From: Cylindrodendrum hubeiense
Lineage: Eukaryota; Ascomycota; Sordariomycetes; Hypocreales; Nectriaceae
Direction of reading: 5' to 3'
NCBI GenBank assembly: GCA_014621425.1
Contig: JAANBB010000007.1
Span: forward strand, 1-64,000
DNA: 64,000 nucleotides
Shown: piece by piece, positions 31,610 to 42,119 of the stretch
Numbering within the stretch: the stretch's first letter is position 1
Layout: every line of letters starts with the position of its first letter
The notes under the pieces: generated by a model
Seen by the model: only the letters and a program-made list of their open reading frames with translations
What the model was told of the DNA's origin: nothing
The model's database searches: none
Translations under genes and position numbers: made by a program

Positions 31610-32730
31610 GTTCGCGTTGAGCTGTGGCTTTGATGATTGAGTGTGTGGATGTTGAGGGTTTAAGGCCGTGGACTTGGTCTGAGCTGGGACCTGGAAACCG
31701 ATTTGTTGTGATGGACATAAAATTGAGGAGGTAACGAGGTGCATTTATCCCTGGCAATGCACTTGCAAATGCAGTGCGGTGATTCAAAAAGGCTAATTGA
31801 CAAGTCCATGTGGTTTCCGGCATTAGTTCCTTGCGTACAAGGATCGATAGCTCTATAACTGGCCAACTGGAAGCCCTCAAATTGTTCTAGATGTTATTTT
31901 GTCTCTGATGTTCCAAGTATCCCCTCCAACCTTTGCGGCTAGCTTCATGCGGAGTTATTTAATCCTATACCATCCAATAAACCAGCAGATTATCTCACCT
32001 TTTTAACTTCAGATTGCCACCCAGCCGCCACAATACATTAACCTCGCCTTGAGGGGGAAAATAGGCCTTAGATTCTTATCAAAAACATTTCTGATAGCAT
32101 TATTCATCATTTTGCCTTTTTCTCAGTAGCATTTTGTAGCGCAAAAAGAACTCACTTCCCTTTATGGGAAAGTAACTTCGGCCTAACCACTGATACAGGA
32201 TTCAAAAGGGTCTTTCCTAATCCGACAGTAGGGGAAATCCAATACTGAAAACAGCCAGACAACCTCCGGAAATTCTTTAACTTTACTACTAGAATCTCAG
32301 GCAACGTGTGTGGTATCATGTGGGCGAACTGCAAGTGCGGATTCTAAGTCATTGCGCAGCCAAATTACCGGTATAAGCTCTCAGCACAGCCACTATCTTT
32401 CAAGTATGGGTTGACCGTTTTTTGTCCATCATGATTTGTTTCGGGGCTTCATGCAGCTCTTTTCTTTCTTCTTAATTAGTTGGGGAAGAAAAAAGTAATG
32501 AGCACCATTCTCACGCCCTTTTCGAGCAATGTCTCCTAATATGTTACTGACAGGCATAGTCAAAAATGGTACGATCATTCGTACTAATCGTGAAAAAAAT
32601 TACAAATATGAAAAGACTAAAGCGAGAATCCGCATGGCTAGACAAGGCAAGGAGAGCAATTAGTCTCCAACAGTCCACTCCCCACAACCTAGATTCCCCA
32701 ACATATATTTACAAGAATGAGATGGCCAAC
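31610..32730. other. Intergenic, AT-rich
   Basis: Promoter of the unrecognised gene and downstream region of the split protease gene. Nothing recognised; AT-rich around 32460-32640. Confidence 0.5.
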
Positions 32731-33833
32731 TTAGATGGCGGCAGCAAGAAGAACACCCATGGCCACAGCGACCAACCCGGGAGCGTTCCAAGCACCAGCG
32801 CCGGTGACCACCGAGATCGTCTCAGTGGGCTCGTAGCTAGGTGCAGTGTACGAGGGAACCTTGTCAGTTGCGTGGTACGTGGGCTTGTAGGTGGCAGTGG
32901 CATTCTTGACCGGAGGAGGAACACACTCAGAGCATCCAGGCACCGGGGTGGGAACGGGGTGCTCAGTGACGGGGTAGATGGTGACAACGTGGTTGACGGT
33001 CTTGGTCGAGCCAGCACTGCAGTCATCCATGCCGTAGGCGCACTTCACGGTCTGGTGGAGAGTGTAGGTGCCAGTGGTCTGAGGGCAGACAAGAGTGGTG
33101 GAGGTGTAGGCCTCGGTGGTCAGGGCCCCCTTGGTGCAGCTTCCCTTCCCGGGGCAGTCGGTCACAGTGTAAGTGCGGGTCGACGTGTAGGTAGAGGTCA
33201 AGGTGGTGACAGGGGTCTTGGTAGGCTTGGGCTTGGTCTCCTCTCCGGGGCAGTAGGTGGTGTACGCGGTGACAACCTCGATGGTCAAAGAGCCGTAAGG
33301 GCAGTTGGTGACGGTTAGGGTGTAAAATATTGCTTTTGTGGGTACCCATGGGTAGTCCTAGGGACTTATTAGCTTATAGCACTATAATCGAATCTTGAGG
33401 TATCGAAGAATACCCATGGGTTCCCACAGAAGCAATATTTTACACCCTAGTGACGGTGGGAGCACACGAGGTGATTGTGTAGACCGTGCTGGTGGTTATG
33501 GTCGACGTCAGCGTCTCAGGAGCCTTGGTAGGCTTGGACTCCTCTCCAGGGCACCAGGTCGTAGTTGAAGTGACAATCGCAGTAGTCACGGAGCCGTAAG
33601 GGCAGTTGGTGACAGTGGGAGCGCACGAAGTGATGGTGTAGACGTTGGTGGCGGTGACAGTCGACGTCAGGGTCTCGAGAGAGGTCGTGCTACCAGTGGC
33701 TTCTCCATCAGTGGCATAGGTGCTAGTCGTGTATTCATCCGTGGTGTGAGTGCCAGTAGCGTGTCCATCAGTGCTCTCAGCAGTGGTGGTACTCTCAGTC
33801 TCGGACGTGGTGCTCTCTGCAGTAGTGCTCTCA
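32731..33833 (-). pseudogene. Orphaned 3' part of the aspartic protease gene (stalk and GPI signal)
   Basis: Continuation of the protease gene beyond the 291-bp insert. From 33833 to 33450 the frame reads a Ser/Thr stalk, then two copies of a Cys-containing repeat (TSCAPTVTNCPYGS-type). It is broken by the MITE at 33316-33449. From 33315 to 32731 it resumes with YCPGEETKPKPTKTP, further Thr-rich and Cys-rich segments, a Pro-rich spacer and a hydrophobic end (APGLVAVAMGVLLAAAI) typical of GPI signals. Removing the MITE with one copy of its 8-bp duplication restores an exact repeat copy in frame, showing the ancestral gene ran through here. In the present sequence this part cannot be reached by translation from the protease start unless both inserts are spliced out. 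Confidence 0.8.
33316..33449. mobile_element. 134-bp hAT-type MITE inserted in the protease gene
   Basis: Terminal inverted repeats of 39 bp (33316-33354 and 33411-33449) with two mismatches, both beginning TAGGGTGTAAAATATTGC. The outer bases TAGGG fit the hAT consensus YARNG. The insert is flanked by an exact 8-bp duplication, GTGACGGT (33308-33315 and 33450-33457), the hAT size. The 56-bp centre has no coding capacity. The empty site is predictable because the host sequence is an internal repeat: an undisturbed copy with the same surroundings (GGGCAGTTGGTGAC) lies about 300 bases away at 33600. The near-perfect repeats and duplication suggest a fairly recent insertion, mobilised in trans by an autonomous hAT transposase elsewhere. 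Confidence 0.93.
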
Positions 33834-34124
33834 TGGTGTTGTTGTTGTATTATTATTACCGTCATCTAGATGTCTACAGAATCCCTTATGGGCAAGATGA
33901 CGTGCTAGGCTGGTGTCTACAGCTAAAGAAACCTAGGTTCAGGGTAGCTAGCTTCGGCTGGAGCCGACAGCTCGCTAAGACTGACCCGTGGCTCGGATCC
34001 GCAGTCCGTATCACGTGTGAGACTAATATCCCTCCACGCGAGCCAGGATTGCGATCCTTCTTCCTCTTCCATCTAACAATTAATAAGCCCTCCTTGGCCT
34101 ATTATTTCGAGCCCGGCATGGAGA
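33834..34124. mobile_element. 291-bp insertion in the protease stalk, class uncertain
   Basis: Non-repetitive sequence interrupting a Ser/Thr-coding repeat. It is flanked by 10-bp direct repeats AGTGCTCTCA (33824-33833 and 34125-34134). Deleting the insert with one repeat restores the protease frame exactly. A 9-10 bp duplication suggests a Mutator-like element, but no terminal inverted repeats are seen. Because the host itself repeats this motif, part of the flank match could be pre-existing. An alternative reading with a CATGG 5-bp duplication and an LTR-like TGTTG start is possible, but it would leave a stop in the empty site. It contains stops in all relevant frames. Confidence 0.6.
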
Positions 34125-35815
34125 AGTGCTCTCAGCAGTGGTCGTAGCCTCAGTGGTGCTCTCAGTTTCGGACGTGGTGGTGCTCTCTGCAGTGGTTGTA
34201 GCCTCAGTCGTGCTTTCGGTTGTGCTCTCAGCCGTGGTTGTAGCCTCAGTCGTGCTTTCGGTTGTGCTCTCAGCCGTGGTCGTAGCCTCAGTCGTGCTCT
34301 CGGTTGTGCTCTCGGTTGTGCTCTCAGCCGTAGAAGTAGCAGTGGACGCCTCAGAGGTGGTGATCTGGATATCGCCACACTCGCCAACATATTCGGGAAT
34401 GCCATCGGCGCCAGCAGGGAAAGGTACAAGGTTGGAACCGCAGTCCACGTTGTTCGCAAGGTGGATCGCTCGGTCATCCCAGTCATACACGACATAGGCG
34501 GCGCGGAGGAAAGAGTCTCCAAGGACGGGGAAAGCTGTCAAAGATTAGCCACTCAATTCTGTTAAAATGGAGGCTCATCAGAACTCACCGTCATCGCGGT
34601 AAGCACCGAGAATGCAAATGTTATTCTGGGGCTGCTTCCAGATGAAGTCGTTGTAAGGGACCTTGATAACAGTCGTGCCGAGGGTGAAGTCGACACTGCC
34701 CTTCAACTCGCCAACGTTGCAGTCAACCTGGTACAAAGCGGAGTTGGGGATGGGCTGGACAGTAGGGAACTTCGCGAGAAGGATATCGAAGATGGAGCTG
34801 GGCAAGGCACTAACAGTGTAGCCACTGTCGAGGAGAACACTCAAGCCATTAACCTGGGAAAAGAGCGTGTCCTTGGTGCCGTCGTCTTGGGTAAGAGAAA
34901 TACCGTCGATTTTGATCCAGTAGCTATGTAGGAGTTAGAATCATCCCAAAAATGAATTGAAATGTGACATGCCGAGTGTAGCCATCGGGGGACGACGCGG
35001 CAGGGATAATGGGGCGCTTCTCGAGATGTCCAGAGAACTTCTTGGTGTCGAGGCCACCGTAAATTACAGAACCTAGGGCTGTGTCAGCAATTCCCAGAGA
35101 ATAAACTCCTCTCGCGTCTTACCTCGGGTGCTCTCAATAGATCTTATATCAAGACTGAAAGCTCGGCGTTTGATGAAGCCCTGATTGAGCAAGGAGTCAA
35201 TCATGAAGGGGTACGGGGAAGTCCAGCCTGATAGATCAGGGCCGGCACCCAGAATGCCAACGTTGAGAATCTGGCTGTCGTATGCGGCTCCAAAAATCTG
35301 TTGGCTGACCTTGGCGCCTTTCCGATGGGACTCATTTAGTCTTCATTGGTTATCTACCAGGGGGCATGATACATACCTCCAATGTTGACGTAATCGCCGA
35401 CATATTCGAAGTTCACGTATCCGGAGCCATACGTGACACTGCCTTGGACACCATAGTCGATTAGGGTGGTGCTAAAGGTGAAGCGCGGGAAGGTGGCACA
35501 GAAGGCCGGGTCAGAGGCCGACGCGCACGTAGGGTTGACCCAAAGTTCTGATGATCCGGTGTCGAAATTGACCTTGATCGTCTGGCCAGGAGTGCCGAGC
35601 ACGAGGTCGATGGTGTAGAACCAGCCAGTCCGCTGGTCATCCAGAACAATATCGCTTTGTCGCTTGGTGATGTTCTTGACGACGGGGGCTCCCTCGGAGA
35701 CTTCGAGAGGGAATCGGAGCAGACCATGTTCCTGGACCACGCGGTTGTCATTGGGGACGGCAAGGGCCTGTGCCAAAGCGGGCACGGCCGCAATGGACAA
35801 AAGAGTTGACCACAT
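34080..35815 (-). CDS. Yapsin-like pepsin-family (A1) aspartic protease, truncated by insertions
   Basis: Exons 35815-35377, 35317-35123, 35072-34973, 34923-34589 and 34534-34080 give 507 residues. Signal peptide 1-19; propeptide ending at K51-R52, a kexin site. Catalytic aspartates are D85 in VNFDTGSSELWV and D277 in LLDSGYTVSALP; the ILGAYRDD and PVLGDSFLRAAYVVYD segments are also family features. The third intron is GC...AG (donor GCATGT), the only choice that keeps phase. After the catalytic domain comes a Thr/Ser/Glu repeat stalk. Translation then runs 17 codons into the 291-bp insert and stops, so the GPI signal at 32731-32790 is lost. The product is probably secreted instead of wall-bound. 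Intact yapsins process wall and surface proteins. Confidence 0.85.
34135..34380. repeat. Ser/Thr/Glu stalk coding repeat
   Basis: Imperfect tandem units, mostly 24-48 bases, encoding variations of TTEATTTAESTTEST on the minus strand within the protease gene. The same motif resumes at 33830-33750 beyond the insertion. Such repeats expand and contract by slippage and form O-glycosylated stalks in wall proteins. The plus-strand open frame over it is a shadow. Confidence 0.8.
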
Positions 35816-38313
35816 GTTAGTGGTTATCGCAAACCGGCTTAAAGAGTGACCGGTGGGTATGGGGAAAGGGACAGTAAAGATCGTAAGGGTTGAATGAGAG
35901 GCAACACTGAGAGAGGAGCGTTCCAAAGGCGAGCGCGGGAATTCGCATTTCTATACAAGTCTCCGGGCAAAGAGTACCCCGGAAATCGGTTGGCCATCTC
36001 CTCAACCGCCCTAACCAACGCCTCGCTCTGGGCAAATGCTTAACTGTTGTACCCTGTCCGCCTTGCGAAGTGGCAGCGAGCTGCCAAGAACCCCCTCTGT
36101 CGGGCTCTTGTGGGAAGCTGGGGGAAACCATCCACCCATAATCACGCAAGGTGGAAATGAGGGACGGTTTGTAGCTTGTCCGGCCTGACTAGGACCTGAC
36201 GGTGCCTGGCTAGGCTGCGGGCTAAGCATCGCCGGTCTGTCCGGGGTAACTCGACGAGTCGACGCCTCGAAAGCCTCTCCTTTCATGGAAATACTCATTC
36301 GTCAAAGGTATTGGGTATCTGCAGAGTCCTAGATCTATCACACTGAACTGCTATGCTCATGATCAATTGATGGTTTGAGGCAGACTTTTGCACAACGGTC
36401 AGTTATTGAGCATTATCACCATGTACATATCCTAGACCTTACCAAAACAGGGAGGAGCGCGACCAGCTGAGTGCGACTAGCCCGGAAGGTGTGTGGGGCG
36501 CTCAGCCCTGTGTTGAAGAAGGCTTAACGTAAGCCGCCGAGTATTTTCGTGGCTTGCATTTCCAGTTCTAGGCCTTGGAATGAGGCTTGATAGCCGGACG
36601 AATGCTTCCGGTGTGGAAATGTATTGGGGACTGGTGACATCCTCTTATGCAACTAATTGCAGCAATTTTGATTCTGGCGATGAAGATGTCACCTGTGGAA
36701 ATCAACCACACAAGGCTCACGAGAGATAGCCTGTGCAACCAAACGCAACCCACTGTCCCTTCTAACGGGCATTCGGAGTAAGCACTTTACCCTTTTGCTT
36801 AACCCAGGACAGAACGGGCCTGTTGTTGCCTGTAGCACCTTGATATGGTGTCCAGTCAAACCGAGGGTGCGGTACCCGCGGCGCACGAGTGTCATTGTTT
36901 CCTGCAGAGTCCATGCAAACCCGAGGAGGTGGTGGTTAGAGTCAGCCAGTGACATGGCTAAGCGACGGCAGCCCCTGAGGACGGTCACTGTTTCCCTGTG
37001 CCTTTTTTAAGCATACAAGTCCCTCCCCACGCTGTCAACAAATGACTAGAAAAGATGCCGGAGGCGCCGAGGCTGAGGCTCGCCTCTAGTTGCCATCTGC
37101 CTATTGGTTGGTACTCACCGTACTGCATCCTTGTCTGCGACGGCCCGTAATTACGAGAAATGCAGCTATCCGCCAGTGCGACACAAACAAAGTTGGTACA
37201 CCTGTCCAGGTGATGAGTGAAGCAGGCGTCCGATCGTACCGCAATTCTGAGAGCAAAAGGATCACCCGAGCCCGACCCTCTGGCAGTACCAACGCCCCTG
37301 TCTGGCAGCAAGGCAGAAATGATGGCAACGCTGATACAGGGCCTCCATGGTGACCGTGCTAGAGAGATCTGTATTCAGGGGCAGGGGATTCTCGTGTCGT
37401 GTATCTTAAAGTTGCATGGCGTTAAGCTGAATACCGCCAGGATCGGCGTCCAGTTCCGACTCGGCGAGCAGATGGACCAGGGGCTGGCACAAATCCGAGG
37501 TAACGCGGTGCTGTGTTTTCAGCCTAGTAGCCTTTGGGTTAGAATTAAAGCTATCTCCAGCAAAATAATGTGTGGACCCGCAGCTTGCTGCAACCGAGCC
37601 CAAAACGAGCCCAAAACCGCGCCATGAGCGAGCTCTCAATTGAGTGCTGCACACAAATGCCTACACTCGGCGGTTGCTTGCACCGAGCTTGAATGGATTG
37701 GATTGGGTCCAAAATTTGATTTCAAGATCCAAATGTCTTAAGATTGTGATTTCGATGAAGTGGTGAGATTGTCTTCAGGTGCAGACTCAATCGGTGCATG
37801 TGCGGGCCTTGGCTGCTATTGGAATACCGTTCCTTTGACTTGGCGGTGACATGATTCACTGCACACTCATAAACAAAGTTGAATAGTGAATTTAACATTT
37901 TAGTTATTGAGAGAATGTACGAGGAGTGTCATATTTGTCGTAGAAATATTAACAGCATTGTTGTCACGATAATTGACACATTGTCCTCTCCCTTGCCACC
38001 TACCCTAGAGTACAACCAGATGATGCAAATTCAACAACTGGAGTGATATTCATATTTTTGATGCCTCTGTATAATATTTCCAATGCATTGAATTATGGTA
38101 ACCTACAACTTCACGCAGCCAACCCAGCCCTGCCAGGCTCACGCATTTATGTCTACCTTGATAATACGTCAGCAGCGGCTGACTTGCTAGGCCAGGCGTC
38201 GGAATCTTCGCATGCCCAGTTCCTACAGTTCCATCGATCGCACAAACCCACGGGGCAAATCCATATAGATCGCAATCCATTAGATGATAGGAATCTAACC
38301 TAAATTATGTTTA
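35816..38313. other. Long intergenic region
   Basis: 2.5 kb with the protease promoter at its left. Several short open frames on both strands (for example 36689-36988 and 37217-37627) show no family features and no intron structure that would extend them. No repeat, tRNA or transposon signature recognised. Confidence 0.5.
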
Positions 38314-39289
38314 CTATGGACAACGCCACAATGAGTATTCCGAAAAGGCAAAGAATGCTTCTTCGAAGGGTTTGGTAATCTTATCAGGCCAGTCCTTAGC
38401 ATGCCAATCATGGTAAATACTCACTCCGTACCTCATTTTACAATATTCCCAGTATTCCGGGTACCAACCAGCCTGCTCCCAGTCTATAATGGCACGGATC
38501 TTCGGCGGGAAAGCGGTTGAGATGATGATGTTGCCCAGAGTAAGATCCCCGTGCGTAAAATAAACATTTCCAGTATCAGGGATCAACTCTCGATACATGT
38601 CGGGATGGTCAAGACCAAGAATCCCGTCTGGTCCAGGTCTCTGGCGAGTTGCAGTAGCAAATAGCCAGTCATTGAAGGACTTGATATTTTGAAACGGGCC
38701 TTCTTCGTAGTCAAGTCTAAAGAACCTGTCATGCACAACTCCACCATTAACGGATGCTGCACTAAGGTTAGCAGTATCTTATATCAAAAAGGGGAGTAAA
38801 GTACCAATATGATTGGGGTATTCTTGAGTAATAAGCCTCAGTAATACTATAATTTGACGGAGTTCGCCTCTAATAAATTTCATATCATCTTCAGTAAGAG
38901 ACGACCAAGCTCCTCGCAATGTCCCTCCGTGAATTGAGACTTATATAAATGAAGTTTTGGTTACCATGTCTTCTCCAACCGAAAACCTCGGGAACAGGAA
39001 TTTCACCATTCGGGAAGATCTGTCGAATGGCACGCATCGCTTGTACCTCCTCCAGCCTTAGGTGAGACACGTGGTCAATCTTGACAGCAATGTTCAGACT
39101 CTCGATCCTGATGACACGGGCTCCTCCGTCTCTGTAGTCTTTAATGATTGAAGTCGGCGTGGGAAGTTGCGGTCTGGGAGACCAATCTGATTGAAAGAAT
39201 GAAGAGTCAAGAAAGTCCGTCTCTGTCTTTGAAACATCTGGTAGAGTCGAGGTATCCAGATACGGTCGACATGACTCGCTTGGCGCCAT
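38314..39289 (-). pseudogene. Aminoglycoside-phosphotransferase-family gene with one-base frameshift
   Basis: Exons 39289-38805 and 38756-38314. The protein-kinase-like APH fold is clear: ARVIRIESLNIAVKI with the nucleotide-site Lys, EVQAMRAIRQIFP and IPVPEVFGW in the N lobe. The C lobe has the catalytic loop VYFTHGDLTLGNIII and the metal-binding AIIDWEQAGWYPEYWEYCK. The frame is broken inside exon 1: after FIYISL the same strand continues in a different frame with HGGTLRGAWSSLTEDD, the normal family sequence. The break is a single extra base within 38930-38936 (an A in CTCAATTCAC on the coding strand). No intron signals explain it. Total coding length is one base over a multiple of three. 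Fungal members phosphorylate small molecules of unknown identity. It is a recent pseudogene or a sequence error. Confidence 0.8.
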
Positions 39290-42119
39290 GGAGGGCAACC
39301 GTGAGAAGGGGGTGAGTGTGGAACCCTGAGTGTAACGATGCTGTCACGTCCCAAGTGATCAGCTTGTTGGGCGAGGCATTTCCGGGTTACCCGCCCGAGA
39401 CTCTTACGGGGCAATATATGTTCTCAAAAGTGGGCCCGCTCAGGCACCTCAGTCCAAGCTCAGCTCAAAGTAGCAAGAGCTCAGCTCTTGAAACGCAAAT
39501 GGATTTTGGTATGCTTGAGTTTCGCCTCCGAGTATTATGGCAACACGCATTCCAGATGGCATTAGGACGATAATGTGCTTTGGAGGTCCCATATATCAAC
39601 ACAAAGAATACCACATAACATGGCAAGATAAAAGAACGCAAGCTCATCCGTAATACGCTTTCTTATCTCGGACTTGTTGGGATATGGCAGGCGTGAATGA
39701 TGGGAGCGATGCAGACGTTGGGGAGGTCGCAATATAAGGCCTTGTCTATGACCATAATTGAGATGGATCAAAGGTCTGGATACAGCCGGGGAACTGTGGC
39801 ACAGGAAGCAATGGTTCTAATGGTTCTTGGTGTCTCTAATGTGAAAGAAAAGAAGGATAGCGATAAGAGCTGCTGCGACTGCTGTGGTCTAAGTGGAGCA
39901 AGGGGACCAAAAGCGTAGTCAAAATTTAGAGGAAGGAAAAGTGATGATAGTTTCATCGATAAGGCAGACCGTACATCGCTAGCTGCTGGCCCGGACTTCA
40001 TTGAAACATCGGAATAACGTTGGTCCCATCACAGTGGAAGCCGCACTTAGGGCAGCCCGCATTCCAGAGGCAGGATATGTTATTGCGCACAAGCAGGTTG
40101 AAGGCTGAGGTGCAGACCAAGCTAGACCAAGCATAAGATAGGAAGATCTGGTACTTGGAAACACTTGATAGAATGCTTCTCAATGCATTCATCAAGAAGG
40201 GAAAAGCAATGACAAGAATCGTAGCGACAGCTTCGGTAGGTCAGTAAGGCAGGACAACGGTGTAACCTCTCCAAAGATTGGGCAGAGCTGCCACCTTAAG
40301 TAGTGATCAAGCTAGCCATTGGTCCCACTCGTATCAATACCCCGGTGCGTTACCCACTCCATCACATTATCTGAGGTTTGGCAGCGGATGATGGTGAGAT
40401 CAGAGGCGCTCAGGGTTGGTAGCGATTTGAACCCCGGCCATTTCAACCCAACGATCCTTGGAGTGAGTCTGTAATTTATTGACATAAGATTAGTTTGATC
40501 CCAATTGTGCCATTCTTAAGTGGAGTGATGTTCCGTATCATCGGCTCATCCCACAGGTAAGCTTCGTCCCAAGTTGGAGATGCGGGCGTTCATCCACCAG
40601 CTTTCGCCTCATCTGTCCGAAGAAGAGCTCGGAGCTAAAGCATATGGCCACTGGCGCGCATGTGTCATGTAACCCTGTCTCCAGCTTTGCTTTTGAGGGA
40701 GTTCTCGGATAATGCGGCTAGGACCCACCTCTCTGGCATGAACCTGTGCCTCAAACTGAAGATGGACACGGATCTAGACCTCAGTGTAGCCTAAACTGGA
40801 CCCGAGATGCAGCTCGGATGACAGTGTGACAACGACTCCCTGGTCTGATATGCGGCGAGCGGTCATACCTGTGTATCAACAAGGCAGAGAAGCGAAATTG
40901 ACATGACTCATGCGTCAGGGCAATGTAACGACGAGCTCACGGTCCGCGTGGAAAAACTTGTTGCCACCCGCAATCGACGCAGACATGGGGACGGTAACTC
41001 CACATTCTCCCTTAGACTCGGTGCGGGTTGTGGGGCCGGATCCTTCCAAGCCGCGGCAGCATCCTTGGTCCCGATTTATATTTGAGCCGGAGGCATCTGG
41101 ATCTGGAGATGTTGTACTGCACTCTTAACAAGGTTTGACGTAATAATGCCGAGCATGCTGTGTATGCCTTTCGAGGTACCCAATCTCCAAGAAATCATCT
41201 CATGGCCTGAGCCTTTGCGATAACTTGTATCCCGCAGAAAGATTAGAGCGTTGCTACAGCTCGTGTTATGTCGCTCGTACGCACTGCTGACGCCAATGTT
41301 CCACTCCAAGTCCGAAAAGATCTATCCATGATAGTGGTACAGATTCCGCTAACAGATCCACAATCGAGCCAATGACCTGGTGCGGTGTCGGGAAGTTGAA
41401 GTCGTCGTGCATGAAGATAGCTAGGGTGGGAAGTGCTATCCCACGCTGGAAAACCCTGTACTCTGACTTTTGATGGGCTGGCGGTGACGCGATGCGGTGG
41501 GATAATTGTGCGCACCTTTTGACCCCGGAAATCCGGGGCCTTGGAAACAACTGCCCCACGATTTTGGTGGATACCCGCATAGACTATGATTGCGTGCTAC
41601 GGCTACAACCACAGAACCTCAGGGGTGACGGGTGAGACAAGTCCTTCCCGTCCATCCCCACACGCATTCCAGCCTTTCCGACGCGTCGATGCGGGCGGAG
41701 AAAGCGCGATTCTCTAGCAAAGTGGGCGCATTGGCGGAGATATGGGTTGTCCATGACGCCCCGGCTTTAACGCCTTGCCACCTCTCTCCGATCTATTGCT
41801 GGACTAGCTGCTTTCTTCCTGGCGGACCATCTTTAAACTGGCAATCTCATCCCTAAACGGGCCCTATCTCGGTCTATTGCTGAATTACCGGGGGTGGGAT
41901 AAAACTCCTACGTCGTCACGTCATCCAGCAACGCGAAGGCGAATCTCGCCCATGTCTACCCGCTATCTAAAAACCTGTAGTGACATACTTATACGTTTTA
42001 AAGAGTCGTTGAAATACTGTTGTATTCGCCAGAATTAAGCATATTGCCAACTTCTTCAATTGGTGCTGACAACTACGTGGTCTACGGTTATTTCCTTGTA
42101 CAAGGACGCGATCATCACC
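39290..42119. other. Long intergenic region
   Basis: 2.8 kb with no gene I can defend. A minus-strand stretch at about 40240-40000 encodes a hydrophobic segment (VATILVIAFPFLMNAL) followed by a Cys-rich end (NAGCPKCGFHCDG), bounded by stops. It might be a relic of a membrane protein. Other frames are unconvincing. Confidence 0.45.

Noticed and set aside
32566..33318. 250-codon plus-strand open frame
   Set aside because: Antisense of the GPI-anchor and Cys-repeat part of the protease gene, ending at the MITE.
33314..33451. MITE as a Tc1/mariner element with TA duplication
   Set aside because: TA is part of the inverted repeat, and a full 8-bp GTGACGGT duplication lies immediately outside it, so hAT fits better.
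33829..34129. Reading the 291-bp insert as a solo LTR with a CATGG duplication
   Set aside because: The CATGG empty site would leave an in-frame stop in the protease stalk, whereas the 10-bp duplication restores the frame exactly. Also the 3' end lacks CA unless the duplication is abandoned.
34126..34497. Val/Leu/Ser repeat protein on the plus strand
   Set aside because: Shadow of the Thr/Ser/Glu stalk repeats; no start context or independent promoter.
36689..37654. Overlapping short open frames on both strands
   Set aside because: No domains, no matching introns, and composition like random sequence.
40000..40245. Hydrophobic minus-strand frame with a Cys-rich end
   Set aside because: Bounded by stops, no exon signals to extend it and no family recognised; mentioned only as a possible relic.
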